DNA of 31,906 nucleotides, taken from the IMG/VR virus record IMGVR_UViG_3300012920_000146, positions 1 through 31,906 of that record, one strand, 5' to 3'. The position numbers and the translations under genes are program-made. The notes below the pieces were generated by a model that was given only the letters and a program-made list of their open reading frames with translations, did not search any database and was not told the DNA's origin. Each line of letters begins with the position of its first letter. Positions within the stretch are counted from its first letter, which is position 1. The DNA comes from a virus. This document shows positions 1 to 5,359 of this stretch, one piece after another.

Positions 1-115
1 CGCGTCAGAACAGAGCAAGCAAGCAAGCAAGCGTCAATCGTTGTCTTGCAGGGTTCGATTCCTTGCCGCGTATCCCAACCAGGGCCACACAGCCCGATTT
101 ATGGAGGTAGATGAT

Positions 116-994
116 ATGCAACCGATCATAATTTATGAGGGGCCAAGCAATTACGACGGCAACCCGATTGTTGTGACCGCATGTTTATCGGGCAACAGCG
201 CAACAGGGCGCACGCTCGATTTGACCGTGGCTCCGCTCAACGTTGTTGAAGCCGTGCGAGCGGTCGAGGGCAAAGGATTCGCAAGGGGCAAAGCCTACAC
301 GCAAGCCCTGAAAGAGTCTATCAAGAGTGTCTGTCACGGTTCGTGCGGTCATTACAAATTCGTCGACGGCGAATTGGTGTTGACATGCTACGTCCAGGGC
401 AACGTTCGGGTTGCAGGACAACCAGCCAAGCAACTAGCTGAGGCCGTCAGGCCACCGAATTTTCGGGAAGCCTGGAAATCGCTTTGCAAGATGGCGAAAT
501 TGTCAGGCTTCAGCATGGTCAGGCTCTGCGTAGCAGGATCAAGCGGAGCGATTCCCAAGGACACAATTGAATGGATCATGGGAGACGCGGAGAAAGAGGG
601 ACTTGGGCGACTTGCATACGTCGAGAATCATCGCTCGAAGGGTGCACAGCATCTGAAGGGCACACATATGGCAAGTGTCCAAACGATGGAACAAGCCAAA
701 ATTGCACTCAAAAACGGCTGGGGAGTCTTCTTCTCCATGCCTGTCTACGAGTTTGAGGGCGGATTCAAGATGCCCAAGGGCGCGGAATTCTGCGGAAAAT
801 CAGCGGAAGCAAAGGAAGTGCACGGGCTACCGATTACGTGTGATTCGTGTGGACTTTGTGACGGCACAAATTTTGTCATCGTGCCATCACACTCTTCTGG
901 AGATGGTGCACGCAAACGTAGCAAGCGCATGCAGGGCGTCGAAATTCGTAGCTCTACTGGTCAATTGGTCGGTAGATTTCCGGTGCTGGCATAG
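116..994 (+). CDS. Gp88-like cysteine-rich phage protein, function unknown
   Basis: 292 aa from ATG 116, chosen because GGAGG at 103-107 lies 8 bases upstream; ATG 101 and TTG 41 in the same frame lack such a site. The protein resembles the phage 'gene product 88' family: an N-terminal SGNSATG element, a Cys pair C73/C77 (SVCHGSCGHY), the stretch HLKGTHMASVQ followed by a GW motif near 201, and a C-terminal cluster C242-x2-C245-x2-C248 (TCDSCGLCDG) with H259 further on. The Cys/His spacing suggests a bound metal, but that is inference and the family has no established function known to me. It is the first gene in the window and precedes the small-gene block by 44 bases. Family assignment is from remembered motif order, not a search. 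Confidence 0.75.
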   Translation: MQPIIIYEGPSNYDGNPIVVTACLSGNSATGRTLDLTVAPLNVVEAVRAVEGKGFARGKAYTQALKESIKSVCHGSCGHYKFVDGELVLTCYVQGNVRVAGQPAKQLAEAVRPPNFREAWKSLCKMAKLSGFSMVRLCVAGSSGAIPKDTIEWIMGDAEKEGLGRLAYVENHRSKGAQHLKGTHMASVQTMEQAKIALKNGWGVFFSMPVYEFEGGFKMPKGAEFCGKSAEAKEVHGLPITCDSCGLCDGTNFVIVPSHSSGDGARKRSKRMQGVEIRSSTGQLVGRFPVLA

Positions 995-1038
995 AGCCGC
1001 ACAAGGGGGGGCGCACCTAACGCGCAGGGAGCAGAATT

Positions 1039-1278
1039 ATGAGCAAATGGGCAGCCATAGCGGCCGGCGCGGCACGCATCATCGAGTCGCAAACCCTAGA
1101 CGCAGAAACAGGGCTCAGGTGCATCATCGCACCTTGTGCTGACTACCAAGAGCTTAAGCGCCTGCCATCTGCGGTCATCTTTGAAGGGAGGCTTTACGGC
1201 AGGACAGGATGGAATTCTGACAGGCACGTTGCGTACTACAGAACCGATGCACCAGTTGCCATGGCATGCGCCGACTAA
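1039..1278 (+). CDS. small hypothetical protein
   Basis: 79 aa starting at ATG 1039 with an AGGGAG Shine-Dalgarno about 8 bases upstream (GCAGGGAGCAGAATT). The sequence begins MSKWAAIAAGAARIIES and is a mix of a short helix and a likely beta portion (SAVIFEGRLYGRTGW). I recognise no family. It sits between the Gp88-like gene and a 97-base intergenic stretch holding a putative promoter/operator element. A longer reading starting at 675 in another frame overlaps the Gp88-like gene and has no ribosome-binding site, so it was not used. Confidence 0.65.
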   Translation: MSKWAAIAAGAARIIESQTLDAETGLRCIIAPCADYQELKRLPSAVIFEGRLYGRTGWNSDRHVAYYRTDAPVAMACAD

Positions 1279-1314
1279 GGCAGACCATCATAACGTTTTC
1301 ACAGAAAACCACCA

Positions 1315-1352
1315 AAACTGTTGACAGGACCAACCACTTCTGGCACTGTCAG
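1315..1352 (+). promoter_or_regulatory. putative early promoter/operator, copy 1
   Basis: This 38-base block matches another block at 3606-3643 at 30 of 38 positions without gaps. Two parts are conserved: AAACTGTTGRCA (with TTGACA at 1321-1326, a perfect -35 hexamer) and a fully identical 16-base part, CTTCTGGCACTGTCAG (1337-1352). The segment between them varies, as in a promoter spacer. Seventeen bases after TTGACA stands CACTGT, a poor sigma-70 -10 box. CTGGCA-C-TGTCAG is a near-perfect inverted repeat (5 of 6 pairs), which suggests a protein-binding site. It lies just ahead of the ribosome-binding site of the 38-aa gene at 1376. Promoter and operator roles are inferred. Confidence 0.45.
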
Positions 1353-1375
1353 ACACACACAAGAGGAGAGTTAAG

Positions 1376-1492
1376 ATGAGCAAGCTTCAGGATGAATATC
1401 AAATCTACCTAGACTGCGCCGATGACGGTGACGGCAACGATATCACCACAGGCGAGCCGCTCAAAACTTTTGATGAGTGGCTGAATTCATAA
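1376..1492 (+). CDS. 38-aa hypothetical protein
   Basis: ATG 1376 is preceded by AAGAGGAG at 1361-1368, a strong Shine-Dalgarno site, and the frame runs 38 codons to TAA at 1490-1492. The protein is strongly acidic (YLDCADDGDGNDITTGEPL) and ends LKTFDEWLNS. It is the first gene after the putative promoter at 1315-1352, and its 3' end merges into the 32-base leader repeated at 2582. No family is recognised. Its support is the ribosome-binding site and the tight spacing to the next gene. Confidence 0.55.
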   Translation: MSKLQDEYQIYLDCADDGDGNDITTGEPLKTFDEWLNS

Positions 1493-1516
1493 CAACACAC
1501 AAGAGGAGATAGAGAT
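1485..1516 (+). repeat. 32-base direct repeat, copy 1 (gene end plus RBS leader)
   Basis: Identical over 32 bases to 2582-2613. It contains the final TCA TAA of the preceding gene, then AACAACACACAAGAGGAG and ATAGAGAT. In this copy the last bases form the ATG of the next gene (1515), so it works as a Shine-Dalgarno leader. The second copy leads to no start codon. Confidence 0.85.
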
Positions 1517-1793
1517 GAAATTCAGCAAGCGAAAAATCAAACAAATCATGAAATGGCATATGTTCAACTACGGCGGAATTCGGGGCGAAGTCCATGAAGA
1601 TGAACGCGCCAGATGGTATCTAGACGCGCTCGATACAGACTACCCTGAAGCCCGTGAATTTTGGATGGAAAATTACCCTTCAGATGATTATGACCAACAA
1701 GCCCTGCCAGAAGGCGAGGTGTGGGAGCTTTGCGAGAAATACTACTACGAGGCCTTTCGGCGAGTCGGTAACGCCTTGAATCTAAACTGGTAA
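1515..1793 (+). CDS. small acidic hypothetical protein
   Basis: 92 aa from ATG 1515, with AAGAGGAG at 1501-1508 within the repeated leader. The N-terminus is basic (MKFSKRKIKQIMKW) and the remainder is acidic and aromatic (YLDALDTDYPEAREFW, DDYDQQALPEGEVWEL), ending NALNLNW. It has the appearance of a soluble helical protein with no membrane segment. No family is recognised. It lies 22 bases after the 38-aa gene and 24 bases before the next, in an apparent polycistronic run. Confidence 0.7.
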   Translation: MKFSKRKIKQIMKWHMFNYGGIRGEVHEDERARWYLDALDTDYPEAREFWMENYPSDDYDQQALPEGEVWELCEKYYYEAFRRVGNALNLNW

Positions 1794-1817
1794 CCAGCGC
1801 ACAAGAGGAGGCACAGG

Positions 1818-2042
1818 ATGAGCACAATCAAATGGGGCCGGACTACCGACAGTCTGCCCACTTACTATGGGTCTGGAGCAAGCTTTTGCAGGCCGTTTGT
1901 CATACGTCGAGTCGGGCGACGATGGTACCTGTCGCAAGGCAGTCAATGGGGCGCCACACCCCGAAAGTGGGAGCCCGTAGGGGAGCCCTACAAGCGCCTT
2001 GCAGACGCGAAGCTTGCTGCCGAAAGCATCGCGGCTCGTTGA
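1818..2042 (+). CDS. small basic hypothetical protein
   Basis: 74 aa from ATG 1818, preceded by ACAAGAGGAGGCACAGG, another copy of the CACAAGAGGAG-type leader. Aromatic and basic residues are frequent (PFVIRRVGRRWYLSQGSQW), followed by an amphipathic C-terminal helix YKRLADAKLAAESIAAR. The middle looks like a short beta-hairpin. No family is recognised and there is no membrane segment. Confidence 0.6.
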   Translation: MSTIKWGRTTDSLPTYYGSGASFCRPFVIRRVGRRWYLSQGSQWGATPRKWEPVGEPYKRLADAKLAAESIAAR

Positions 2043-2055
2043 CGCACAAGAGAAG

Positions 2056-2127
2056 ATGCATACAGAGCAAGCCCTGTCACCCGTCGAAAGGTGGCAGGGC
2101 ACCAACCAAGGGCAAGCGTGGCCCTGA
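2056..2127 (+). CDS. possible 23-aa micro-ORF
   Basis: ATG 2056 opens a 23-codon frame ending at TGA 2125-2127 (begins MHTEQALSPVERW). It follows GCACAAGAGAAG, a one-base variant of the leader used by its neighbours, which weakens the Shine-Dalgarno site. An 11-base-pair hairpin lies inside the frame. It may be a real micro-protein, a leader peptide for the metalloprotein gene at 2146, or a decayed gene. Only the leader similarity supports it. Confidence 0.3.
   Translation: MHTEQALSPVERWQGTNQGQAWP
2071..2100 (+). other. 11-bp RNA hairpin
   Basis: GCCCTGTCACC (2071-2081) pairs with GGTGGCAGGGC (2090-2100) across an 8-base loop, with a single G-T wobble. No run of T follows, so it is not a classical intrinsic terminator. 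It could be an RNA-processing or stability element between two small genes. Confidence 0.45.
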
Positions 2128-2145
2128 ACACGCACGGAGGCAGAC

Positions 2146-2589
2146 ATGAGAACAGCAACACAAAGACGGCCAAGACGGCCAAGACGGCCAAGACGGGACA
2201 GGACAGAGCGCCTTACCAACAAGCGAATGAACGACGCAGTGTACGCAGAGCGGCGCAAGGTGATGCACCACGTCTACGAGGCGCGAGGCCTGCTACGCTC
2301 TGTCGGCATCGACATGCCACGAGTGCAGATTCGCATCTGCGAGCGGGACCCGCACATCCTCGGCGTTGCGCGTCTAGGTGGAGACCTCGCTATCTGGATT
2401 TCAGAAAGCGTCATCAACATGGGCGAGCGGCATCTCAGGCACACGGTTTTTCACGAGCTTGCGCACACACTGTTCCAAGCTCCGCACAAGAGAGGGTGTC
2501 CGCTGATGCGGCCTATCCATCCTAGAAAGCCTGACCTGGAACAAGGCGAGCGAGTTTTCCTAGAACTGGCGAAAGCCTACCATTCATAA
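2146..2589 (+). CDS. HEXXH putative zinc metalloprotein
   Basis: 147 aa from ATG 2146 with GGAGG at about 2136-2140. Residues 7-18 are an Arg/Pro repeat (RRPRRPRRPRR) encoded by a 9-base tandem repeat. The core has predicted beta strands (RVQIRICERD, LAIWISESVI) and then FHELAHTLF, where H103-E104-x2-H107 is the zinc/catalytic motif of gluzincin and metzincin peptidases. H114 and the GCPLM segment (118-121) could be a third ligand and a Met-turn, but H114 is one residue further than in the canonical metzincin HExxHxxGxxH. The size and fold order recall small SprT-like or ImmA-like phage peptidases. A protease targeting a host regulator is possible but purely inferred. Confidence 0.7.
   Translation: MRTATQRRPRRPRRPRRDRTERLTNKRMNDAVYAERRKVMHHVYEARGLLRSVGIDMPRVQIRICERDPHILGVARLGGDLAIWISESVINMGERHLRHTVFHELAHTLFQAPHKRGCPLMRPIHPRKPDLEQGERVFLELAKAYHS
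2163..2198 (+). repeat. 9-base tandem repeat AAGACGGCC
   Basis: Three exact units at 2163-2171, 2172-2180 and 2181-2189, plus a partial fourth (2190-2198), inside the metalloprotein gene. It encodes RRP units. The length is a multiple of three, so gain or loss keeps the frame. Confidence 0.9.
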
Positions 2590-2613
2590 CAACACACAAG
2601 AGGAGATAGAGAT
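2582..2613 (+). repeat. 32-base direct repeat, copy 2 (orphan RBS leader)
   Basis: Exact copy of 1485-1516. Here the ATTCATAA portion ends the metalloprotein gene, but the leader finishes GAGATCC instead of GAGATG, so the AAGAGGAG at 2598-2605 has no start codon at the right distance. The next gene uses a separate site. This looks like the scar of a lost gene or of recombination between leaders. Confidence 0.85.
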
Positions 2614-2654
2614 CCAAGGGGGCCGCGCATCCTACACGCGGGAGGAGAGGCAAA

Positions 2655-2909
2655 ATGAAGTGCAAAACCAAGCTCACGGTCAGCGCAGAGATCGAAGAAG
2701 GAGAGTTGATTCGTCACTTGGAGTGCGTGATCGACGAGGATTCGCCACCGTCCATCAGCTTCGACGAATGGGCAAAGCAGCAGTGCTTTGAGTCCATGCT
2801 CGAAGAGATGCTTGATGAAATAGGCTGCTTTCACATATGCGAGGGACGCATACACCCCGAATCGTGGGGGGAAGTCATTGCCAGCAAATACCGCGACGAC
2901 TGCTGCTAA
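2655..2909 (+). CDS. small acidic hypothetical protein
   Basis: 84 aa from ATG 2655 with a GGAGGAGAG site upstream. The N-terminal strand (KTKLTVSAEI) is followed by acidic helices (FESMLEEMLDEIG) and a Cys-containing C-terminus ending DDCC. The five or so cysteines could bind a metal, though no clear ligand pattern is visible. No family is recognised. It follows the orphan leader and precedes the membrane-anchored gene by 21 bases. Confidence 0.65.
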   Translation: MKCKTKLTVSAEIEEGELIRHLECVIDEDSPPSISFDEWAKQQCFESMLEEMLDEIGCFHICEGRIHPESWGEVIASKYRDDCC

Positions 2910-2930
2910 GCGGCAGCAAGGAGAATTGAT

Positions 2931-3116
2931 ATGATTAGCATCGAAAAAGCCATTGTACTCATGACCTTAGCCGTCACCGCATTCATGGTGACAATGGGCC
3001 AGATTCAAGAGTGCGAGCCCAAGCCCAAACCCTACTGTACCGTGGAGCAAGTGCTCGGAAATATTAACGATTGCGGGTCCGACGACGACCTGAGCGATTT
3101 CTTTGGAGGTGAGTGA
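2931..3116 (+). CDS. small membrane-anchored or exported protein
   Basis: 61 aa from ATG 2931 with AAGGAG upstream. Residues about 6-24 (KAIVLMTLAVTAFMVTMGQ) form one hydrophobic segment, a signal anchor or uncleaved signal. The rest is short, acidic and contains three cysteines (ECEPKPKPYC, INDCGSDDDLSDFF). There is no lipobox, so a lipoprotein is unlikely. Its stop (TGA 3114-3116) shares one base with the next start. The role could be host-membrane modification or superinfection exclusion, which is a guess from topology only. Confidence 0.65.
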   Translation: MISIEKAIVLMTLAVTAFMVTMGQIQECEPKPKPYCTVEQVLGNINDCGSDDDLSDFFGGE

Positions 3117-3454
3117 TGACAGACGCAAAATACCCTGTAAATGTGGCCCGTATTGACGGCCACTGGGGATGTGACGGGCACGCGAAAGACCCCGGTGAGG
3201 CTGTTGAGTGTTTTCTAAGCATCTTTGGGGCCGACTGCGCACCCCCTGACTTTCGCAAACACGGCATCAGAGCAACGCTCGTTGACCTCGACTTGCTGGA
3301 CGGCGAACTAGACACGCAAACGCTTTCCAGGAGCCGAATTGAAGAGGCCTATGGCGACGAGATTGATAACTTGGGGGCGCGCCTTTACAGGGGCTCCGGT
3401 CGATGGCACTTGTTTGTCGAGTGTTGGGAAGTCGGCCTTTTCGATATGGATTAG
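3116..3454 (+). CDS. hypothetical protein, translationally coupled
   Basis: 112 aa. ATG 3116 is preferred over GTG 3113 because GGAGG (3105-3109) then lies 6 bases away; the start overlaps the preceding TGA by one base, so translation is probably coupled. The protein has a Cys/Trp/His-rich beginning (GHWGCDGHAKD) and an acidic body (VDLDLLDGELDTQ, EEAYGDEIDNL), ending WHLFVECWEVGLFDMD. No family is recognised and there is no membrane segment. Confidence 0.65.
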   Translation: MTDAKYPVNVARIDGHWGCDGHAKDPGEAVECFLSIFGADCAPPDFRKHGIRATLVDLDLLDGELDTQTLSRSRIEEAYGDEIDNLGARLYRGSGRWHLFVECWEVGLFDMD

Positions 3455-3465
3455 GGAGGTGAGTG

Positions 3466-3603
3466 ATGAGTGACAGAGAAATGAGAGAGGCGCTTGCCGC
3501 GCTTATCAAGCTATGGGAAGAAGGTGGCCAAAAGCTATGCGAAAGAGCGTTGAGGCTTGCCGCCGTTATGGCTGACCAACACAGCGATTCCACAGAATCA
3601 TGA
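3466..3603 (+). CDS. 45-aa helical hypothetical protein
   Basis: ATG 3466 is preceded by GGGAGGTGAGTG, the same 15-base GGAGGTGAGTGATGA context as at the previous gene's start (3105). The 45-codon product (MSDREMREALAALIKLWEEG, then QKLCERALRLAAVMADQ) is almost entirely an amphipathic helix with a hydrophilic tail. It may bind a partner protein. The repeated start context and a 12-base gap support it. No family is recognised. Confidence 0.55.
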   Translation: MSDREMREALAALIKLWEEGGQKLCERALRLAAVMADQHSDSTES

Positions 3604-3605
3604 AG

Positions 3606-3643
3606 AAACTGTTGGCACATTTAACTGCTTCTGGCACTGTCAG
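3606..3643 (+). promoter_or_regulatory. putative early promoter/operator, copy 2
   Basis: Second copy of the element at 1315-1352: AAACTGTTG identical, TTGGCA in place of TTGACA, variable spacer, then CTTCTGGCACTGTCAG identical. The same 17-base spacing holds between TTGRCA and CACTGT. It is placed 20 bases ahead of the gene at 3664, as copy 1 is placed ahead of 1376, and both are followed by a CACACAAG-GG leader. The repeated placement argues for a regulatory role; which factor reads it is unknown. Confidence 0.45.
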
Positions 3644-3663
3644 GGGCACACAAGGAGGTAAGT

Positions 3664-3891
3664 ATGAATGAAATCTATCTAAACACGCGGACGTGTGACT
3701 ACTTTGACGTTCCCTACCGAGGCAGCAAGCGCTGGTGGTGTAGCGGCGACGCTCTTCTGCGGTCGCGCCCCGATTGGGACTCGGCGCACACTGAGTTTCT
3801 GAAAACCAATGCATCGAAGACCATTCTGCTGCAAAGGACCGAGGCTGAGCAGGGCCCCGGCTGGTACAGCGTCAAACAAATTATTGGATGA
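3664..3891 (+). CDS. small hypothetical protein
   Basis: 75 aa from ATG 3664 with AAGGAGGTAAGT immediately upstream, one of the best ribosome-binding sites in the block. The sequence is rich in aromatic and basic residues (YRGSKRWWCSGDALLRSRP) and ends GPGWYSVKQIIG. It is the first gene after the second promoter-like element. No family is recognised. Confidence 0.65.
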   Translation: MNEIYLNTRTCDYFDVPYRGSKRWWCSGDALLRSRPDWDSAHTEFLKTNASKTILLQRTEAEQGPGWYSVKQIIG

Positions 3892-3916
3892 GCGGCACCG
3901 CTGCGAGGAGAAAGCC

Positions 3917-4105
3917 ATGAAACAGATTGCAGCCAGTGTACGTTTGTTGGACGGACCAAAAGGAGCGTGGTCAGGGTACTACCGACGCTCAAAAAGGGCA
4001 GAACGCCGTTACCAAGCTAAATTGGAACGGGCTGCGCGTAAAAAACAATTCAAAGCTAGGAGAAAGCCCAGTGAAGGAGGGAGTGGTGAACAAGAACAAT
4101 ATTGA
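3917..4105 (+). CDS. small lysine/arginine-rich protein
   Basis: 62 aa from ATG 3917, chosen because GCGAGGAGAAAGCC precedes it; an in-frame ATG at 3809 lies inside the previous gene without such a site. The middle is very basic and probably helical (RRSKRAERRYQAKLERAARK, KQFKARRKP), which suggests nucleic-acid binding, and the end is GEQEQY. No HTH or zinc motif is visible. The last 20 bases overlap a possible micro-ORF. Confidence 0.6.
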   Translation: MKQIAASVRLLDGPKGAWSGYYRRSKRAERRYQAKLERAARKKQFKARRKPSEGGSGEQEQY

Positions 4106-4136
4106 GCCCTTTCGGCGCAAAGGAGATGAGCGATGA
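4086..4136 (+). CDS. possible 16-aa coupling micro-ORF
   Basis: GTG 4086 with GAAGGAGG 5 bases upstream opens a 16-codon frame (MNKNNIEPFRRKGDER) ending at TGA 4134-4136, which overlaps the next gene's ATG (4133) as ATGA. The start lies within the end of the preceding gene in another frame. It could serve to couple translation between the two genes rather than to make a functional peptide. Confidence 0.3.
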   Translation: MNKNNIEPFRRKGDER

Positions 4137-4630
4137 GTGGAGCTACGTATAATCAACTCTGCGGCAATGTGGACCTTAGACTAGGCCCTTTTGAAAGGCG
4201 ATTGGTTGGCAGTGTGCTGGCCTGCATTGAGGGATACGTCGCAAAAACCGAGTGCAAAAGCGGAGAGTACGGTGTTGGCGCTGGAAAGGTTGAGTATCCG
4301 CTGACTTACACGCAAATTCCAGCCATTCTGGAGGCTATCGCGGCTCTTGAGGCCGACATTCCCAACAGGATTGCGCTGGCGCAGGAATACGGTGAGCTAA
4401 ATCCCATGTTCGCCAGCGTGGCGAAAGACATGACGGATCGCTGGGAGTACATCAACTCACTCATACCAAAAGCCAGGGAGCTTATGAGGCGCTGCGCCAA
4501 AGCTCTTAGCACCATGCGTGCGATCCAAGACCAAGCAGAGGAGCAGTTGGACGCTTTTATGGAGCAAGATCTTAGTATTTGCGCAACGCATGACCTCCGG
4601 CTTGAAGCCGGTGAAGGAGGAGAGCAGTGA
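4133..4630 (+). CDS. helical hypothetical protein
   Basis: 165 aa from ATG 4133 with AAAGGAGATGAGCG upstream. It is mostly alpha-helical: AILEAIAALEADIPNRIALA, then residues about 100-145 (WEYINSLIPKARELMRRCAK, MRAIQDQAEEQLDAFMEQ) look like a coiled coil. No catalytic motif or membrane segment is seen. It is the largest unassigned gene of the block and is coupled at both ends to micro-ORFs through ATGA and GTGA overlaps. Confidence 0.65.
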   Translation: MSGATYNQLCGNVDLRLGPFERRLVGSVLACIEGYVAKTECKSGEYGVGAGKVEYPLTYTQIPAILEAIAALEADIPNRIALAQEYGELNPMFASVAKDMTDRWEYINSLIPKARELMRRCAKALSTMRAIQDQAEEQLDAFMEQDLSICATHDLRLEAGEGGEQ

Positions 4631-4692
4631 TTACCGAAAGACTGGTGCAACACGCCATTATGGAGGCCACAAGTGAAAATGAAAGACTTTGA
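4627..4692 (+). CDS. possible 21-aa coupled micro-ORF
   Basis: GTG 4627 overlaps the preceding TGA as GTGA and has AAGGAGG 7 bases or so upstream. The frame has 21 codons (MITERLVQHAIMEATSENERL) and ends at 4692, overlapping the next gene by 20 bases. Geometry is that of a translationally coupled gene; the product has no recognisable feature beyond a short helix. Confidence 0.35.
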   Translation: MITERLVQHAIMEATSENERL

Positions 4693-4873
4693 TTTTAATA
4701 TGACACCCATGACTCAGGAAGAAATCGCGCAAGCCCGCGAGCTAAGGGACAGGCGCGGCAACTGGGACACAGAGGATGTTCTCAAAGCCCTGACAATAGT
4801 CAGCGCCATGATGCGACGACAGGAGGAAGCCCTTTGCCAGATTGATATGGCACACGCTGAGGGGGTGCACTGA
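4673..4873 (+). CDS. small acidic helical hypothetical protein
   Basis: 66 aa. GTG 4673 is preferred because GGAGG (4662-4666) lies 6 bases upstream; ATG 4679 would be 12 bases away. The protein begins MKMKDFDFNMTPMTQEEI and is otherwise two helices (AQARELRDRRGNWDTEDV, ALTIVSAMMRRQEEALCQID). Its TGA overlaps the next ATG by one base. No family is recognised. Confidence 0.55.
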   Translation: MKMKDFDFNMTPMTQEEIAQARELRDRRGNWDTEDVLKALTIVSAMMRRQEEALCQIDMAHAEGVH

Positions 4874-5040
4874 TGACTGAAAGAAGCAAGAAAGACATGC
4901 TCGCTTCATATGAAGTCGAGCGCGAGATGTTAATCCAAGTGTGGCGACAGCTTACAAAGTGTGAGCGCGACTACGTTGGATACTTGACCCAGAAATGCAT
5001 TCGCATTCGCAAGGAGATTAAAGATGAGCAATCACAATGA
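4873..5040 (+). CDS. 55-aa helical hypothetical protein
   Basis: ATG 4873 shares a base with the preceding TGA (TGATG). The 55-codon product (MTERSKKDMLASYEVEREML..., ending RIRKEIKDEQSQ) is charged and helical with two cysteines. Its end overlaps the regulator gene at 5024 by 17 bases. The clean tiling between two real genes supports it, although there is no recognised domain. Confidence 0.55.
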   Translation: MTERSKKDMLASYEVEREMLIQVWRQLTKCERDYVGYLTQKCIRIRKEIKDEQSQ

Positions 5041-5359
5041 GTTACGGAAGTGCCTGAAGGACTTGACCGACACGCACAAAGAGACAATCAACCTTTTGCA
5101 GGAGGCCGTGGACGCCGAAAGGCAGGCTTATAAAGCCCTGACAGGGCACAAGCTGAAGATTGCCAAGATGCTCAAGCACTACCGGCAGTCTTACGACTTG
5201 ACTCTCGACCAGCTAGCCGAGCGCAGCAGCTTTAGCCGGACTTACATTCACTACGTTGAGAGTGGCAGGCGGTGGGCACCTGACGTCATCGCGGACGTGC
5301 TGCGAGTCTTCAGCGCTATCGACCGCGAGGAGGCTGAAGATGTTCGGAGCCCTGCCTAA
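5024..5359 (+). CDS. Cro/CI-type HTH transcriptional regulator
   Basis: 111 aa from ATG 5024 with AAGGAG about 6 bases upstream. Residues about 1-40 form a helical, partly coiled N-terminus. Residues about 42-96 match an XRE-family (HTH_3) fold: KMLKHYRQSYDLTLDQLAER, then the recognition helix SFSRTYIHYVESGRRW and the closing helix DVIADVLRVFS. Such proteins dimerise on short inverted repeats. It immediately precedes and overlaps (20 bases) the replication initiator gene, so it probably controls the early operon; the inverted repeats at 1340-1352 and 3631-3643 are candidate targets, by inference. No CI-like cleavage domain is present. Confidence 0.8.
   Translation: MSNHNELRKCLKDLTDTHKETINLLQEAVDAERQAYKALTGHKLKIAKMLKHYRQSYDLTLDQLAERSSFSRTYIHYVESGRRWAPDVIADVLRVFSAIDREEAEDVRSPA

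Noticed and set aside
14-32. GCAA tetranucleotide repeat near the window start, considered as an attachment or terminal repeat
   Set aside because: Only about four units, no matching copy found elsewhere in the window, and no integrase gene.
41-115. Upstream TTG and ATG starts for the Gp88-like gene
   Set aside because: No ribosome-binding site; GGAGG is correctly spaced only for ATG 116.
675-1142. 155-codon + frame overlapping two genes
   Set aside because: It lies in another frame of the Gp88-like gene, lacks a ribosome-binding site and has compositional features of a shadow frame.
1782-2258. 158-codon minus-strand frame
   Set aside because: Antisense to three well-supported + genes and contains a low-complexity run caused by the 9-base repeat.
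3612-3630. Possible sigma-54 promoter (TTGGCAC-N-CTGCTT)
   Set aside because: The GC of the -12 element is one base out of register and the other copy of the repeat (1321) reads TTGACAG, losing the -24 box.
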